Positions 25,174 to 37,952 of a DNA stretch of 64,000 nt are shown one piece after another (position 1 is the stretch's first letter; each line of letters starts with the position of its first letter). A program made the position numbers and the translations under genes. The stretch lies in NCBI RefSeq assembly GCF_040436345.1, contig NC_133237.1, positions 27,580,735 through 27,644,734 on the forward strand. Direction: 5' to 3'. The notes below the pieces were generated by a model. It ran no database searches. It was not told the DNA's origin and saw only the letters and a list, made by a program, of their open reading frames with translations. This DNA comes from Pagrus major. Taxonomy: Eukaryota > Chordata > Actinopteri > Spariformes > Sparidae.

Positions 25174-28100
25174 CACAATATTTACATCAGCCAGAGAGAG
25201 CTCAGAGTTTGATATCCGATCGGTCTCTTTACTCACAGGAGAAGCTTTAATTCAGATCTTTTACTGATACAACAACATTATAACATGTATGTATACACTG
25301 TATACTACGGGTCGACTGATTTTCACAATCACATTGATTTTTATCATTTTTATGATTACCAATAAAATAGATTAATTTAAAAATCTGCTACTTTGGCTCT
25401 GATGCAGCATGTAATCTGTAAAGTAACTAGTTATCAAATAAATATAGTGGAGTTAAGTAAAGTACAAATAGACGTTGGAGTGGAGGTATAAAGTAATGGA
25501 AAATGGAAATGCTAAAGGAAAAGTACAAGAGCCTCTAAATTGTACTTAGTACTTGAGTAAATGTACTTAGTTACATTCCATAACTGCATGTGAACAAAAA
25601 CATGCGGATGGAAACGCACTGCGTCAGGAACATCCTCGCGCACACACCTTGTTATAAACCAGGTCAGTACTGGTTAAACGGGTCTGCAGACGTACTGGAC
25701 TGTATCTGCGACTGTCATGATTCAGATTCTGGTCTTTGTGACTTCCAGCTCAGAGTCAGTGACCGTGGCATTATAATGACATGCTGATTAGACCGAGGCC
25801 GGGCCGCCACTGTACCGAACAGAGCTCCGACTGTCAGAGACGCTGCACAGGTCAAGAGGCTGAACGCCACGACATGCCAGAGAGCTGGAGTCAGAACGAG
25901 GCAGGAGAGGAGGAGGAGGAGCCTCTCTGTGGAGAGACGAAGAAGAAGCAGGAAGAGTTTGATCCTTCAGGATTGTAGCAGGTCCGTCCTCTGACCCAGC
26001 TGAGGGAGGAAAACTCTAATCAAGCTTCCTCAGGAGGTCCAGCAGAGAGACAGGAAATGTATGACCAGGTGGATAAAGTCTCTGCAGGCATCTCCAGATA
26101 TCCAGATTTCCTCCAGTGATACCAGTGGAGATGTGGTGGAGACAGGTCTGTGTAAAGATGTGGTGGAGACAGGTCTCTGTAAAGATGTGGTGGAGACAGG
26201 TCTGTGTAAAGATGTGGTGGAGACAGGTCTCTGTGAAGATGTGATGGAGACAGGTCTCTGTAAAGATGCGGTGGAGACAGGTCTGTGTAAAGATGCGATG
26301 GAGACAGGTCTGTGTAAAGATGTGGTGGAGACAGGTCTCTGTGAAGATGAGGTGGAGACAGGTCTGTGTAAAGATGTGGTGGAGACAGGTCTCTGTGAAG
26401 ATGTGGTGGAGACAGGTCTGTGTAAATCGCTGATTCTAAATGTCTTTTGTGATCATTCATCCATTTCCCTGTGTTGAGATGGGTATTGTTGTTGTAAGCA
26501 TCATTGTTAGCCGTCCACTGACAATGAAGAAGACGCTGCGTGCACTGTTTCCAAACTTGAACTCTGGAGCTAACAAAGCTCACACTGATGTTCGATAGTT
26601 AACTTACCAACATGATCTGTTTCATTCAGCAAAAACATGAGCACGTATCCTCTCCTCCGCTGTGGACAGTCTGTGGACTTGGAGGACTTGGAGGACCTGG
26701 TCCACAGACAGCAGGTCCAGACTCTCACATCATGATCACATGTTAATATTCTGTGTTTTGTTGTGTGTTTTCAGAGTTGCTCGGCTCCACCAAGAGACTG
26801 AATGTGAACTACCAGGACTCGGATGGGTGAGTGATGAAGTCAGACTGTTTCTGCTCCCTCTGCTGCTGTAAAACTGTTTCCACTTCGCTGTAACTCTGCA
26901 GCTGATCTCAGACCTGTCGGCTCGCTGTGGAGCCGTGAGCTGAGTCAGCACTTTCAGTAACGTGGTGTCATTTCGGCCTCTTTGTTGTTTGTTTTAATAG
27001 TTTTATTTAATTTAGATATTTCACTGCAGTGGGTTGATGTTCTATCAGTTAATAAGAAGCTGTTTGATATTGTTGGCTCTCTCTTAATCTTCTCCAGAGC
27101 CTTATTTGTTGGTATCACACAGATCATTTGGGGTTAATGTAATCTGATTTTATTTCTCTGGCCTCTCTCTGCCTCTCTGTTTGAACCCGGAGCCTCTGAT
27201 GATGTTAAATTCCCCCTCGCAGCTCATTAGCCTGGAAGAAGAAACAGATGAAGAAAGTTTCTCCTCATCAATATTTCTCTTTGTTCAAACTTTTTATTAT
27301 CCTCCATGTAACATCCGACTGCTGCTTCCTCTCGACCGCCTCCCTCCAGACTCAGAGGTGTCTCGTCTTTTCAGACACTCTCACCAGCTGCATGTTTTAT
27401 CTCATGGATATTTAGATTTTATAAAAACTTTGATCCACACTGAAAAATGTGTGAAATGTGGTTCAGACCTCCATGTTTCCCTCAGGATGAACTGAATAAC
27501 TTTGGTGATCCTCTGACTTTTCGTCTAGCGCCAACATCAGGTCAACATTTTAATACTTTTATGACCAACTACCTGAAGAACTAAAGACATTCACATCAGC
27601 CTCAGCTGGACCGAGAATTAGCCAATTGTTAGCATGCTAACATGCTACAATAAGATGGTGACAACAGTTCACAGAGCTGGATGGCTGTAGACTCTCAGAA
27701 GCTGTTCAGACTTTGCTCTATATGCAAATAAACCTCACCGGGACAAACAGACTCCATGTTTCTACTCAAAGACAGAAAGAAGTTCATGTAGAACATTTGC
27801 TGAATTCACAAGAAGGAACAAATAAGTCAGAATCAGTCAGAGACAGAGTTTCACACAGTTTATAAAGTGTCTCCAACTCAACAACTCACTAAACTGACAC
27901 ATTTGTTAAGGGAGTCTGGGGACAAAGAAGTCGCCTATACTGGTTACTGTTTAGTGTATCTGTAAAATTTGACATGTTTAGCATCAATAAAATGGCCGGC
28001 TCCATTGTGGCTGAGGACACGTGCGTATGCACACTGTTAAAAGATCTGAGGGTCGTTTCTGTGGACTTCTAAGGAGCTTTTCAGATGAAGACTTGAATGT

Positions 28101-30209
28101 CGTCACCATAGAAAAAAACATCCTCATTTTGAATAAAGTTATTTATTGGATCAAAAAGGTTAGTCTTTTATATTAAATCAACTTTCTTTGATTAATGTAG
28201 TTTTGTCATCATACATACAGCTACATGTTTTTTTTTAAACACCAAATACCAACAGAAAAATACTTTGTTAGATACAAATGTGAATTTTGGAAACGATATC
28301 CATCTTTTTTCAATACATTTGGACTTTTGGAGTAATTGTAACTTTTTGGTTCACAGGAGTCAGAAACATAACACAAAAGATGCACAGTGACCACACAAAC
28401 AGTAAAAGTTGTCACATATTTAATAAAGCGTCTCCTGTGGAGCTCCGTGCTCGTCAGCCTGTGATTTAATGATCTCCAGCTAAAACAACTCGAAGCCTTT
28501 TCAGCTCTGAGTCAACACGTCGACTGAACAAAAGCTCAGAGAGACGACGAGCCGACAGACTGAGAGGGCCGTAAAACACAAGAGTCAGAGACAATGTGGA
28601 CCAGCACAGCAGTCCTGAGACATCGTCAAGTGTTGGAGCCCTTTGTTGGCCCCTCAGAGGGCAGAGGGGACTCCAGCGGGGTCAGAGGTCAGGGAGAGGA
28701 GGGCTGGACCGCGACCCATTAGGTAGAAGTGTTTACAAAGAGCCTGGACGACTTAATGCAGCTCTGACAGCTGAGAAACGAGACAGGAAAGACTTAAAGT
28801 TCACGCGGATGATAACGTTGGATACATGGTATTTTTTAACTAATTTAGTTTTTATGACGCTGAACTAGAGCTGCAGCTAACGATTGTTTTCATTCTGGAT
28901 TATTCTGTTGATTATTTTCTTGATTAATCGATCAGTTGTTTGATCTATAAAATGTCAGAAAATGTAGAAAAAAATGTTGATCAGTGTTTCGTCCTCAAGC
29001 CAAAGATATTCAGTTTACTGTCACAGGAAAATAATCACATTTAGCAAAATGACACCAGAGAATCTTGACTTTTTTTTCTTAAAAAATGACTCAAATGGAT
29101 TAATTGATTATCAAAATTAACAACTAATCGACTGATTGATTAATCGTTGCGGCTCTAAACTAAACAAATTAGAATTTTAGGAAATTTTAAAATCATGTGG
29201 ATGAAAAATCACCAGCTGATATTTTCTGACTGAACGTTTGTTGTTAGGTGGCGACCTCTAGTGGCCGTATTGGGAGCAAAGGAGGAAGTCAGGTGACGTA
29301 GTGTAAGCAGCGTATGTCGGGATGGACGGGGTCAGGACTTTCACCCAGGAGACAGCTGCTGATGTCTAGTCAACGATGAGTTATTTTAATTTACGTCCGT
29401 GCGTTTGCCTTCATCGTGTAGTTAACTTAAGTTTCATGACATCCCGCCCACCTTCTCTTCCTCAGCTGCAACCATCTCACCACGTTAACATGTTTCAAAC
29501 CGCAGCAGTCCTGCAGAGAGATCAAAAGTCAACATGACAAAAAATATCAAGTTTCATTGATTTTCAGCAAAACCCTGAGCCGAGGCGTCAGCTGTAGCTG
29601 TGATTCTGATGATTGCAGGGTTGTTTGCGTTTGCATCATCGACACAAACTGAGAAACACCTGTTTGATTTGTGTCACAGTGAAATCTGCAGGTTTACGGG
29701 AGAAATGACCAATCAGGACGCAGCGGGACAAAGAGTGAAACATCAGGAGGCTCAGGAGTTAAACTGTCGTCACGTCAGTGTCCCATTTATTAACGAGACT
29801 CCGGCTATAGTCTAATCTGCTGCACCATCGTCTTGTATTGATCCAAAAATGTTAAGCAATAGATTATTGACTATTGACTACAGCTCATAGACTTGTGTTA
29901 ACATTGTGTAGTCAGAGCTGTGTAGTGAGCAGTGAGGACTGGACTAATCACCAGGCAGCAGAGCCAAAGCTTGTTATAGTGTTATATTTGAATATTGTCT
30001 ACATTTTATATTCTCCACATTTCTCATTCATGCTCATGTTGTTGGTCAGATAGCCCCTCAAAGTTCACCAGATTGATGCTTTTAACTCCTGTGGGGGGGA
30101 AACACTGGTTACCAGATATAACTCCAGTGCTATGAGTTAGCTCTGGTTCAAACCCTGTGATAAGTTTAGGAACAACATTAATATGTCTGTAAGTGGTGCG
30201 TTTCCCCTT

Positions 30210-30295
<86 letters not shown>

Positions 30296-32587
30296 GGGGC
30301 TAATAGCCTCCACAGGGACGTGGGTCTCAGGCAGGAAAAGGTTTTTCATTATTCATCAGCGCCGCTGGCGGCTCGCCGGGCGAAGCTCTGCCTCCCTCGG
30401 CTGCAGTAATCACAACGCTGCATCTAAACACAACATCCCAACACACAACTTCCCACAATCCTCCAGTGTTCGCACGTCAGCGGCTTCATTTGTTGATGTG
30501 GGCTCATGTTTACACACGGTCGGTCAGTTTTCTCACGACTACATTTCTTCGTCAAGTTTCTTCTCCTCTGTTCAGGAGCTTCAGTGACTCAGCTGAAAAG
30601 GTGGAGAAGCTTTTAGTCGTAACGTCTGTGAGGATTAAAGTTTCCACCAGTTCAGTCTGCTGACACACCGAGCAGTCAGAGGGAGGTGGAGGAGCTGAGG
30701 CTCGGCTGCAGGCAGACAATAAATGATTCAATGATTCATCAATCAAAACAGTTCATAAATTAATGCACAGCTCTAGTGTGCTTTCAGACCAAAGCAGAGA
30801 CCAAGTTACTCACTCTGTGTCAGATCAATAAGTAACTTGTTGTATTTCAACTGTTGTCAACATCTTAAATTAGCGTGTTAGCATGCTAACATTAGCCACA
30901 GTCCAGGTGAGGCTGATGTGAGTGTCTGTAGTTCTGCAGGTGTTTGTTTGTTTGTGAATCCAGTCTGAAGCTGACACGACAGCTGAATGTTCACAGCTGC
31001 TCTCATCTTTCACAACATGGAGGAAAGATGAACTTTTCTGTCGATATAATACAAACTGTGACATCGTGTGTGAGCGAGCTCATCTGCAGTAAGGCCGATG
31101 ATGATGATGTAAAAGGTTCTGACTGTTGATGAAACACTGACTGCTGCTGGCGCTGTGAGCGGTTTGTTCCAACAGTCCAACCAGAGCGCAGCAGTGACTA
31201 TTTATTATGATGGTGGTTGTAGTTGTAGAGATGTTCCTACACTGCCAACACGTCTAAAACATGTCAAATAAAGTTATTATTAAATATCAGATTGGTTACA
31301 CGTCACGATTAACAGCCTATAAACACCGAGTAATCTGAATCTGCAGAGTAACTAAAGTTATCAAATAAATGTAGTGGAGAGGAAGTATGAAGCAGCAGAA
31401 GGTGAAAATACTCAAGTAAAGTACCTGAAAGTTGTACTGAAGAACAGTATTGATTTATTGATTTATTTTTTCTGAATATCGGTCATCAGTCTTCTTGATT
31501 TCTAATAATCAGTATCGGCGCTGAAAAGCCACTCGGGTCAGCCCGTTATTTTTTTAATCACAGAGGCTGTAAAGCAACAAGAAGCATTTGAATTCTGGCT
31601 CTTTGTAGAAAAACGTGTAAAAATAAGTAAACCTGACTTTATTATCTGAGACCAGCTGCAGCTCTGTGTCTGGTTCTGTTGGTCCACATAACTGAATGGA
31701 CCCATGACAACCACGGCTTTCTGTCTGTGAGGATGAAGTTTACCCTGGAGGTCACAAAGTGTGTGTGAGGTTGTGTTCATGTTATTGTCTTTATTAGTTT
31801 GTTCAGGGATCAGTCAGCTGTTGTTTAGTTGTTTGTTTGCTTGTTAAATGTTTAATGAGTGAACGTGTGGATGTCTGGATGTGCTCGGCACAGATTTTGT
31901 ACATTTTTAGTATTTATTATTGGTAGTTTTAGGAACAAGCTTTAGTTTTGCCACCTGTATGCTTCTGATCCCGTTTGTGTAAAAACAAGCTGATCGTGAG
32001 AGAGACGATGTTGAATAATAAGAATTCATGCGCTCATAGTCCATAAATATCTGATCTCAGTGTGTTTGAATCACATGCAGATCAAAGTTTTCCGTCATTA
32101 AAACAACAAATTAATGCAGAAACTGAGCTCCAGTTAATTTATTCATCTGATCGTTAAACTCTGGAGGATTCGTCGTCTTTTGTTGAGCATCTTGTTGACA
32201 GAGAGAGCAGCAACAATCAGAGAAGAAGAAGAAGAAGAAGAAGAAGAAGAAGAAGAAGAAGAAGAAGAAGAAGAAGAAGAAGAAGAAGAAGAAGAAGAAG
32301 AAGAAGAACGCCGGAGGTGATGGTTAATGGCATCCAGCTCGTCTTGCCAGAACTCCCGACAGTAGCTGACATACTTTCCTCCTGGCTCACGGTGTTCCTC
32401 CTGCAGCCCCTCCCCCTCCAGGTGTATCTCACCTGCACTCTGTTATTACCTCTGATGTGATTGGATGGAAAGTTTGAGACAGGAAGTGACCCGACGACTG
32501 TGACCTCAGGCATAAATCAGGGTTATTAAGGGTGTGTGAGTGTTTGAGCAGGTCGTCATTCATCACCCAAAATATTTGTCTTTATTG

Positions 32588-32623
<36 letters not shown>

Positions 32624-35600
32624 AAACAAACACACTGCGGGTATAAAGGACGTTTCTTTCTGCGTCCCTGTGAGACAAATGAGTGTTTGAGTCGGAGCCG
32701 GCGTCTCCTGTTGGCCCGCTGTTTGGACGTGTTTCCATGGCGAGGCGAGCTGGAATGGCTCCGTGTGAACCGGTGCTGGGAGCGCTGGTTCTTTTGTCCC
32801 CGCGGGACAGAGAGCCGAGCCGTCGCACGTCTGAGGAGGACGAGTCCTGCTGAAGGCTCCTGTGATTATTAATCTAAGACGCTCTCAGACTCTCATGTAG
32901 AGATCATAGAGTCACAGAGCCGGACCAAAGCAAAGTCGTTACACTTAAATTAAAAACTTTAAAAAGAATTTGTAAGATTAGAAAACTGAAAACAGCTATA
33001 AGATAAACAAGACTCAAACTTTGCAGCACCAGCAGGAGAAACTGTATCAAACTGTTGGACAACATTTGATTTGTTTATGTCTGTGTTGTCTCTATTGAAA
33101 CTGCAACTAACAGTTATTTTATTATTCATTAATCTGCAGATTATTATCAGGATTCATTGATTCATTGTTTAGTCTATAAAATGTCCAAAGAAAATGCTTG
33201 TTAGAGCCCAAAGTGACGTCTTCAAATTTCTTCTGTGGTGATTATCAGAAGACTCATTATCTTTTGATCGCCTCACAGATTATTGATCTACTCTTTGCGT
33301 CTCTGGTTTATTCTGAAACGAGCTTTATAGTCGTTAACTGTAGGTGGACAGGTGTTTCCATGTTGCTCACAGTTCAATATTCAGATTTGTTTCAGCTCTG
33401 TGAAAATACTGTCGGTGTGAATGTGAGCAACAGCGTGATGAGGATCAGTGGGTGCAGGTGCAAAGACACAAGACCTCGAAAAATATCGGTTAGTTAAGTT
33501 AATTAACTCGTGCAGGAGGAGGGAGTGTGTGTCAACTGGCTGTCAGACAGGAGAGCGAAGTAAACCACACAACTAATACTGGAGTATTAATGAGTATTGA
33601 AACCATTTGAAATATTCAGTATCGATATCTGGATACTTTTGACAACACTGCTGTTAAAATAGTCACAATATTAATGAAAAAGTCTAGAACAGGTCGGCTG
33701 ATATCGTGTTGCTTAAACATCTGAAACAAATATAATTAAACAAGTTACAAGTTGAAGGAGCTGAAGCTTCACATCTGTCACATCTGTCTGGTTGAAGTGT
33801 GGAGTGATGTCATGATGTCAGTGTGATGTCATGATGTCAGTGTGATGTCATGACTGAACTGTCCGTGTAAATAAAGTTATTTCTCAAGGAAAAGTCCAAC
33901 CCAATATTTGAAGATGTGACCCTCCAGGTGAGCCACTCCATGATAACACCTTATTATCCTTATTATTAACATCTGAGCTGTTTAAATATGAATGAGCTTG
34001 ATGTATTGATTCATGATCAGATGTGCTTCTAAGCAGCTTCGTGTCCTTCAGACAGACGTGAAGACAAACTAACGGGTCGCAGCTCAGTGACGCCTGGATC
34101 AATAATGTTTATGATAATATGAGTTTATTCTAAAAGGCCTGTTTCTGATAACTCCGTCAGTGTTTTGTGTTTAAACCCAGTCAGGATGTGTGACGAGCAG
34201 CTGTTTGTGTGTTTTTACTGTAAATGTTCTCCATGTGCCAACACGCCCGACCAGAACTCATAAAGAGCCGCCTGTAAATGTTCTCAGTAACACGATCACC
34301 ACAAAAAAAACAAAAAAGCTTTGTGTCATAAAAACAGGCGAGTGAATGAAGCAGAGTGAGCTGTGAACACGAGCACAACAGTTCAGGAGAAAAAGACATG
34401 ACGGGTTTCCTCTGGAGAGAGATCCGGTCTGTGACGGGTCACTGAGAGGTCCACATGGAGGTCCACACTCATCTGCCAAGTGTTGATTGGTGAAAACTGA
34501 CAGATGCAGTAAAATCTTCTGTAAAATCTTCTTCATGTACAAAATACCTGCAGTACTCCACCACAGGGTAGGAGGGAGGTCAAGGTGGAGGTCAGGGTGG
34601 AGGTCAGGGTGGAGGTCGAGGTGGAGGTCAGGGTGGAGGTCAGGGTGGTGAAGGTTACAGCCTCTTCTCCTGGATGTCGAGTGATGTTGGTGAGGTGAGG
34701 TCACAGAGGGGTGAGGAGAGGAGAGACTGGTTAACAGGTCTTAACAGGTTTTTCGGTTGGTTGGTTTGTCAGCAGGTTTACACAGAACCTGCCGGAAAGA
34801 TCTGACCCAAACTTGGATGGAGGAAGAAGTCTCGGTCCAGAATAGAGCCCATTAATATCTGGTGGAACCGATAACAACTGTGAGACATGAAAGAAAAGAT
34901 CAACAAGACACTGATTATTCTCTCTCTCTCACTGACCGTGTCCTCCACCTCCTCCACCTCCTCCACCTCTCACTGACCGTCTCCTCCTCCTCTGATCCTC
35001 TGCTGGTAACGAGGCGTCTCTTCATTAAGGCCTCTGATCTCTCTCAGACTCATGATCTTGGAGCTGCCTCCTCTGGTTTCTTCTTCTTCTGTCCCTGCTC
35101 TGGTTTCTTCTTCTGTCCCTGCTCTGGTTTCTTCTTCTTCTGTCCCTGCTCTGGTTTCTTCTTCTTCTGTCCCTCCTCTGGTTTCTTCTTCTTCTGTCCC
35201 TGCTCTGGTTTCTTCTTCTTCTGTCCCTGCTCTGGTTTCTTCTTCTGTCCCTGCTCTGGTTTCTTCTTCTTCTGTCCCTGCTCTGGTTTCTTCTTCTGTC
35301 CCTGCTCTGGTTTCTTCTTCTTCTGTCCCTGCTCCATCTCTGTCCTGCTCTTTGTGACCTCTCTCAGTAATCCGTCCATTATTGTGGAGCTGCCGTCGGC
35401 GCTGTCTCTCTCTGCGCCCTCATGAATGCTCACGTTACGCAACAGAGAGAAAGGAAGCACTAAAAACAGCCCTGCTCTCTGCTCTTTATTCATTTCTTTC
35501 TTTTCTCCTCCTGCTTTATTTACAGGGCCGCCACACGTAGCCTGTAGCTGTGTTTCCTCTGCTGTCTGTCTTCACATGTGGACGAGGAGCTCAGGGACAT

Positions 35601-37906
35601 GTGGAGCGTGTTAGAGGCTCTTTACAGTGCAGAGGCAGGATGTCACTGCTCTGCAGAGGAGACATGAATGTGTTCGATGAAACGTTTTTCCTAAAGATCA
35701 ACGTGACGTCATCAGGATGTTCAGTTTATGATGACTGAAGACAAACAATAAGTTGTTTACTGTATTAATATAAAGTACATTACATTTATAGTCATCATGA
35801 ACAGGAAGTGGTTTGAAAATCTGCTGTATTTGTGTTTAAGACTTCAGTTATAATTAAAGAGGCGTCACAAACAAAATGCAACAAAACAGGGATCCTCCTC
35901 CTCTCCTCCTCCTCCTCCTCCTCCTCTCCTCTCCTCCTCTCCTCTCCTCTCCTCTCCTCCTCTCCTCTCCTCCTCTCCTCCTCTCCTCTCCTCTCCCCCT
36001 CCTCCTCTCCTCTCCTCTCCTCTCCTCTCCTCCTCCTCCTCCTCGTCTCCTCTCCTCTCCTCCTCCTCCTCCTCTCCTCTCCTCTCCTCTCCTCTCCTCT
36101 CCTCTCCTCTCCTCTCCTCTCCTCTCTTCCTCCTCCTCCTCCTCCTCGTCTCCTCTCCTCTCCTCTCCTCTCCTCTCCTCCTCGTCTCCTCTCCTCTCCT
36201 CCTCCTCCTCCTCTCCTCTCCTCTCCTCTCCTCTCTTCCTCCTCCTCCTCCTCCTCCTCGTCTCCTCTCCTCTCCTCTCCTCTCCTCTCCTCTCCTCTCC
36301 TCTCCTCTCCTCCTCCTCCTCCTCCTCCTCCTCTCCTCTCCTCTCCTCCTGTTGTTTTTCTCTCATACTATGGGCTTTTTTGAGCTCCTGGTTCACACAT
36401 GAAATATAATCAGAATTCTGATAATTCTGACATTAAGTGAACTTTAATTCTACATGTTTATATAAATAATAACTAATTCAAACTAATCTACATTTTCAAA
36501 CACGTCCATGTTTCAGATGAACACGTCAGGTAGATGTGTTGGGTAGAAGCAGCAGTTCTGTTCATCAGGGTGTGTCTGACGTCCTGGTGTGTTTCCAGGT
36601 GTGTTTCTGTACCTGTAGCTGCAGGTCCACGTCTGACTCACACACACACACACACACACACACAGCAACACAATTATCTGACTCACACAGCGAGTCCAGA
36701 CGCAACACACAACATCACTAATCACACAGCCTTTTGTTTCACACACACACACACACACACACATTCTTCACTGAGACGTTTCAACAGATCTGTAATAATC
36801 TCTGAAATCAATACAAAACAATAAATCTGTCGTATTTTACTGAATGAAAGAGAGAAACGTGACATCAGAAGCTTCAGGCTGATAAAGAGCTTCTTGTTCT
36901 GTAGTTCTGAATCATCTGTTCAGCCTGAGGGTGATCCAGTACTGATGAGTCCATTACTGATGAGTCCAGTACCGATGAGTCCATTACCGATGAGTCCAGT
37001 ACTGATGAGTCCAGTACTGATGAGTCCAGTACTGATGAGTCCAGTACTGATGAATCCATTAATCACTAATAATCAACACATGAACAGTTTGCTGCAGCCT
37101 GAACACCAGTCCAGTCAAATGTTGCATCAAGATCAGTTCAGGTGCGTCTCAGTGACCTCAGTCATGTGATGTCACTTCCTGCTCTGTATGAAACAAACCC
37201 GTCCATCACTGGGACAAACAGACTCCATGTTTCTACTCAAAGACAGAAAGAAGTTCATGTGGAACATTTGCTGAATTTACAAGAAGGAGACAATGAATCA
37301 GAATCTGTCAGAGACAGTTTCACACAGTCTGTTCAGTCTCTCCTCATGAAACAACTCTTTAAAATCACTACATTTGTTAAGGGAGTCTGGTGATGTTGTG
37401 GTTCAGTGTGTCGCTTGTTCTCGGAGCTGTCCACTTGTGATTGGATCAGTCAGGCTGGATGTTGATACCGGGTCTGAACAGAACTCATCAGAGGCTCAGA
37501 GGAGGGAGGTCTGTCTCCATGTACAGTTTTAATTTGTGGTTTTCAAAGATTGTTATCTTTTCCATGAAGTCTGTTGGGGTTTTAGGTTTCTTGTGTCTCC
37601 TGTAAAGTCTCTAATGAGATCCAGTTTGTCGTCTGACTGTCTCCACTGATGTGGTGTGTTCAGTGTTTTATGTCTCTGTGGGAGGTGAAACCAGAAGAGA
37701 GCAGCACAACTGATGTTTACTGTCTCTCTCTCCCCCCTCCTCCCTCTCTCTCTCTCTCTCTCCCCTCTCCCCCCCTCTGTCTCCCCCCCGTGAACTTTGA
37801 CCCCTCAGGTTTTCGGCCCTCCATCACGCTGCTCTCACAGGGACCACTGAGCTGCTGTCTGCACTGCTGGAGGCTCAGGCCACTGTGGACGTCAAGGACA
37901 GCAACG

Positions 37907-37952
<46 letters not shown>

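Larger units (their letters stand above)
7414..26774 (+). other. caskin2: caskin2 coding intron 1 (19.4 kb)
   Basis: Bounded by the GTGAGT donor at 7414 and a TTTTCAG acceptor at 26774. I saw no other exon with supporting homology inside it. The many short frames are not conserved and most fall on repeats. Repeats and structures are listed separately; the stretches at 7414-9190, 9471-11189, 15451-17820, 17894-19358 and 20960-22460 otherwise hold nothing I recognise. Confidence 0.85.
26827..37808 (+). other. caskin2: caskin2 coding intron 2 (11.0 kb)
   Basis: GTGAGT donor at 26827 and CCCCTCAG acceptor at 37808. No exon with homology was found inside. The stretches at 28000-28860, 29165-30210 and 33311-33795 hold nothing I recognise; the rest is repeats listed separately. 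Confidence 0.85.

Noticed and set aside
26020..26583. Long overlapping open frames on both strands (KDVVETGLC and SPPHLYTDL repeats)
   Set aside because: Produced by a 27-bp minisatellite whose period is a multiple of three; inside caskin2 intron 1, no splice signals or homology.
34862..35493. Frames with Ser/Phe-rich or GQKKKPEQ repeats
   Set aside because: Produced by a 24/27-bp TTC-rich minisatellite in caskin2 intron 2.
35832..36409. Ser/Leu/Pro-rich and Glu/Arg-rich frames of about 180 residues
   Set aside because: Low-complexity polypyrimidine DNA open in every frame.
36936..37058. CRISPR-like regular array
   Set aside because: Units are 15 bp in direct contact with no spacers, in a vertebrate intron; it is a minisatellite.
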